Shown in pieces: positions 6,245 through 7,036 of a stretch of 7,036 bases of DNA (position 1 is the stretch's first letter; every line of letters begins with the position of its first letter). Both the position numbers and the translations under genes were made by a program. The notes beneath the pieces were generated by a model that worked only from the letters and a program-made list of their open reading frames with translations, was not told the DNA's origin and made no database searches. Source of the DNA: Flammeovirgaceae bacterium UBA5867 (GTDB taxonomy: Bacteria; Bacteroidota; Bacteroidia; Cytophagales; Cyclobacteriaceae); contig DJFR01000080.1 in the NCBI GenBank assembly GCA_002432545.1, forward strand, positions 17,296 to 24,331, written 5' to 3'.

Positions 6245-6277
6245 TTTGTACTTATTCTAAACAGAGCTATACATTTG
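6245..6277 (+). promoter_or_regulatory. Bacteroidota-type promoter for the TonB-dependent receptor
   Basis: TTTG at 6245-6248, a 21-bp spacer, and TACATTTG at 6270-6277 match the Bacteroidota TTTG/TAnnTTTG consensus at every fixed base. A start point near 6284 would give a short leader of about 20 nt, which is A/T-rich, before the ATG at 6306. The -33 element begins just after the uxaA terminator stem, so transcription units are tightly packed. No Fur-like palindrome is evident in the leader. Confidence 0.8.
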
Positions 6278-6305
6278 TACTGTTTAAAATAAGTCTAAAT
6301 AAAAT

Positions 6306-7036
6306 ATGATTGCTACCTCTACCGGCAAGTTCTTTATTGTATTGATTTTCAGTATCGTTAGCATTGCTGCCCTAGCCCAGCATGGTACTGTGAAAGGTGT
6401 CGTTAAGACAAGCGATGGACAGCCCGCACCGTATGTTAATGTGGCTCTGAAAGAGAATAACAAGGGAACCATTACTGCAGAAGACGGCTCCTTTACGCTC
6501 AAAAATGTGAAGGCAGGAAGCTATACGCTCATCACCTCTTTGGTAGGATTTCAGCCACAGGAAAAACAGATCGCAGTTACTGCTAATGAGACAACCGTAG
6601 TTGACTTCTCGTTATCAGAAAATTCGGAGCAACTCGCAGAAATTGTTGTAAGTGATACACGAAGCATGAACGAAAAAACGGTAGAGATCGGTAAAGCCGG
6701 TATCAAACCGATGGATCTTCCGCAAAGTATAATTGTCATTGATAAAACTATATTGGAAAATCAGCAGGTTGGTCGCCTGAGTGATGTATTCGCCAACACC
6801 AGCGGTATATACCTGATGGGTGCTACCGGTGGTGTACAGGAAGAAATAGCAGGACGCGGCTTTAGTTATGGCAGCAGCAATACGTTTAAAAATGGTGTGC
6901 GCTATAACAACGGTGTAATGCCGGAGATGAGCGGACTTGAACGTGTAGAAGTATTGAAAGGCAGCGCAGCCATCCTGTTTGGAAACGTAACAGCTGGTGG
7001 TGTACTAAACCTTGTTACCAAGAAACCTAAATTTCA
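6306..7036 (+). CDS. TonB-dependent siderophore-type receptor, C-terminal barrel off the right edge
   Basis: The first 243 residues of an outer-membrane TonB-dependent transporter. A signal peptide with a hydrophobic core (FFIVLIFSIVSIAALA) has a likely cleavage site after Ala24, before Gln25. Residues about 27-105 form a carboxypeptidase-regulatory-like beta-sandwich domain (GVVKTSDGQPAPYVNVALK, GTITAEDGSFTL, SLVGFQP), typical of Bacteroidota receptors. A TonB-box-like EIVVS lies at 112-116. The plug domain follows, with DLPQSIIVID, AGRGF, and the plug-end motif LERVEVLKGSAAILFG then GGVLNLVTKKP. That wording is the siderophore-receptor (FhuA/FpvA-like) subfamily rather than SusC, so iron-chelate uptake is more likely than uronate oligomer uptake. 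It has its own promoter and follows a terminator, so it probably is not part of the uronate unit. The ATG at 6306 is chosen because the signal peptide starts right there; the frame stays open to the window end. Confidence 0.9.
   Translation, partial: MIATSTGKFFIVLIFSIVSIAALAQHGTVKGVVKTSDGQPAPYVNVALKENNKGTITAEDGSFTLKNVKAGSYTLITSLVGFQPQEKQIAVTANETTVVDFSLSENSEQLAEIVVSDTRSMNEKTVEIGKAGIKPMDLPQSIIVIDKTILENQQVGRLSDVFANTSGIYLMGATGGVQEEIAGRGFSYGSSNTFKNGVRYNNGVMPEMSGLERVEVLKGSAAILFGNVTAGGVLNLVTKKPKF

Noticed and set aside
6306..7036. Idea that the TonB-dependent receptor is the SusC-like importer for uronate oligomers
   Set aside because: The plug wording matches siderophore receptors, and the gene has its own promoter behind a terminator. 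No SusD-like partner can be seen, although the gene runs off the window.
1..7036. CRISPR array, tRNA/rRNA genes, insertion sequence or phage/defence genes
   Set aside because: None supported. The only repeats are the short arrays in 1565-1862, and all long conserved frames are metabolic enzymes or the receptor.

Overview
The window looks like a chromosomal piece of a Bacteroidota genome, probably from the Cytophagales/Chitinophagales side; the exact lineage is inference. Three things point there. There is a near-perfect Bacteroidota sigma-type promoter (TTTG, 21-bp spacer, TACATTTG) before the last gene. Start codons have A-rich or unremarkable upstream sequence rather than clear Shine-Dalgarno sites. 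The last gene is a TonB-dependent receptor with an N-terminal carboxypeptidase-regulatory-like domain, an arrangement common in this phylum. Base composition is moderate and similar across all genes, with no sign of a recently acquired island.

Layout. From about 4452 leftward, a minus-strand gene series encodes, in transcription order: a KDPG/KHG-aldolase-fold protein that lacks the Schiff-base lysine (3748-4452), a Gfo/Idh/MocA oxidoreductase (2697-3746, 1-nt gap), an SDR oxidoreductase of the mannonate/fructuronate reductase type (1863-2684, 12-nt gap), then a 312-bp repeat-filled spacer, a PfkB-family 2-keto-3-deoxygluconate kinase (552-1550), and a canonical KDPG aldolase cut by the left edge (1-494). 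Divergently, uxaA (altronate dehydratase) runs rightward at 4541-6187 and ends in a strong intrinsic terminator. A separate unit then starts with a siderophore-type TonB-dependent receptor (6306 to past the right edge).

How the genes work together. UxaA makes 2-keto-3-deoxygluconate (KDG) from altronate, KdgK phosphorylates it, and KdgA splits KDPG to pyruvate and glyceraldehyde-3-phosphate. The SDR would supply the hexuronate reduction step, tagaturonate or fructuronate to altronate or mannonate. This is a hexuronate (galacturonate/glucuronate) catabolic locus of ordinary type. The isomerase UxaC, a transporter and a regulator are not in the window. The 88-bp divergent control region holds a perfect 20-bp palindrome with the central CG of LacI-family operators, so coordinated induction by a LacI-type uronate regulator encoded elsewhere is likely.

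The points most worth a second look are the aldolase paralog with isoleucine at the catalytic-lysine position, the nested operator palindrome, and the composite repeat element between uxuB and kdgK. I do not see evidence for a wholly new multi-gene system.
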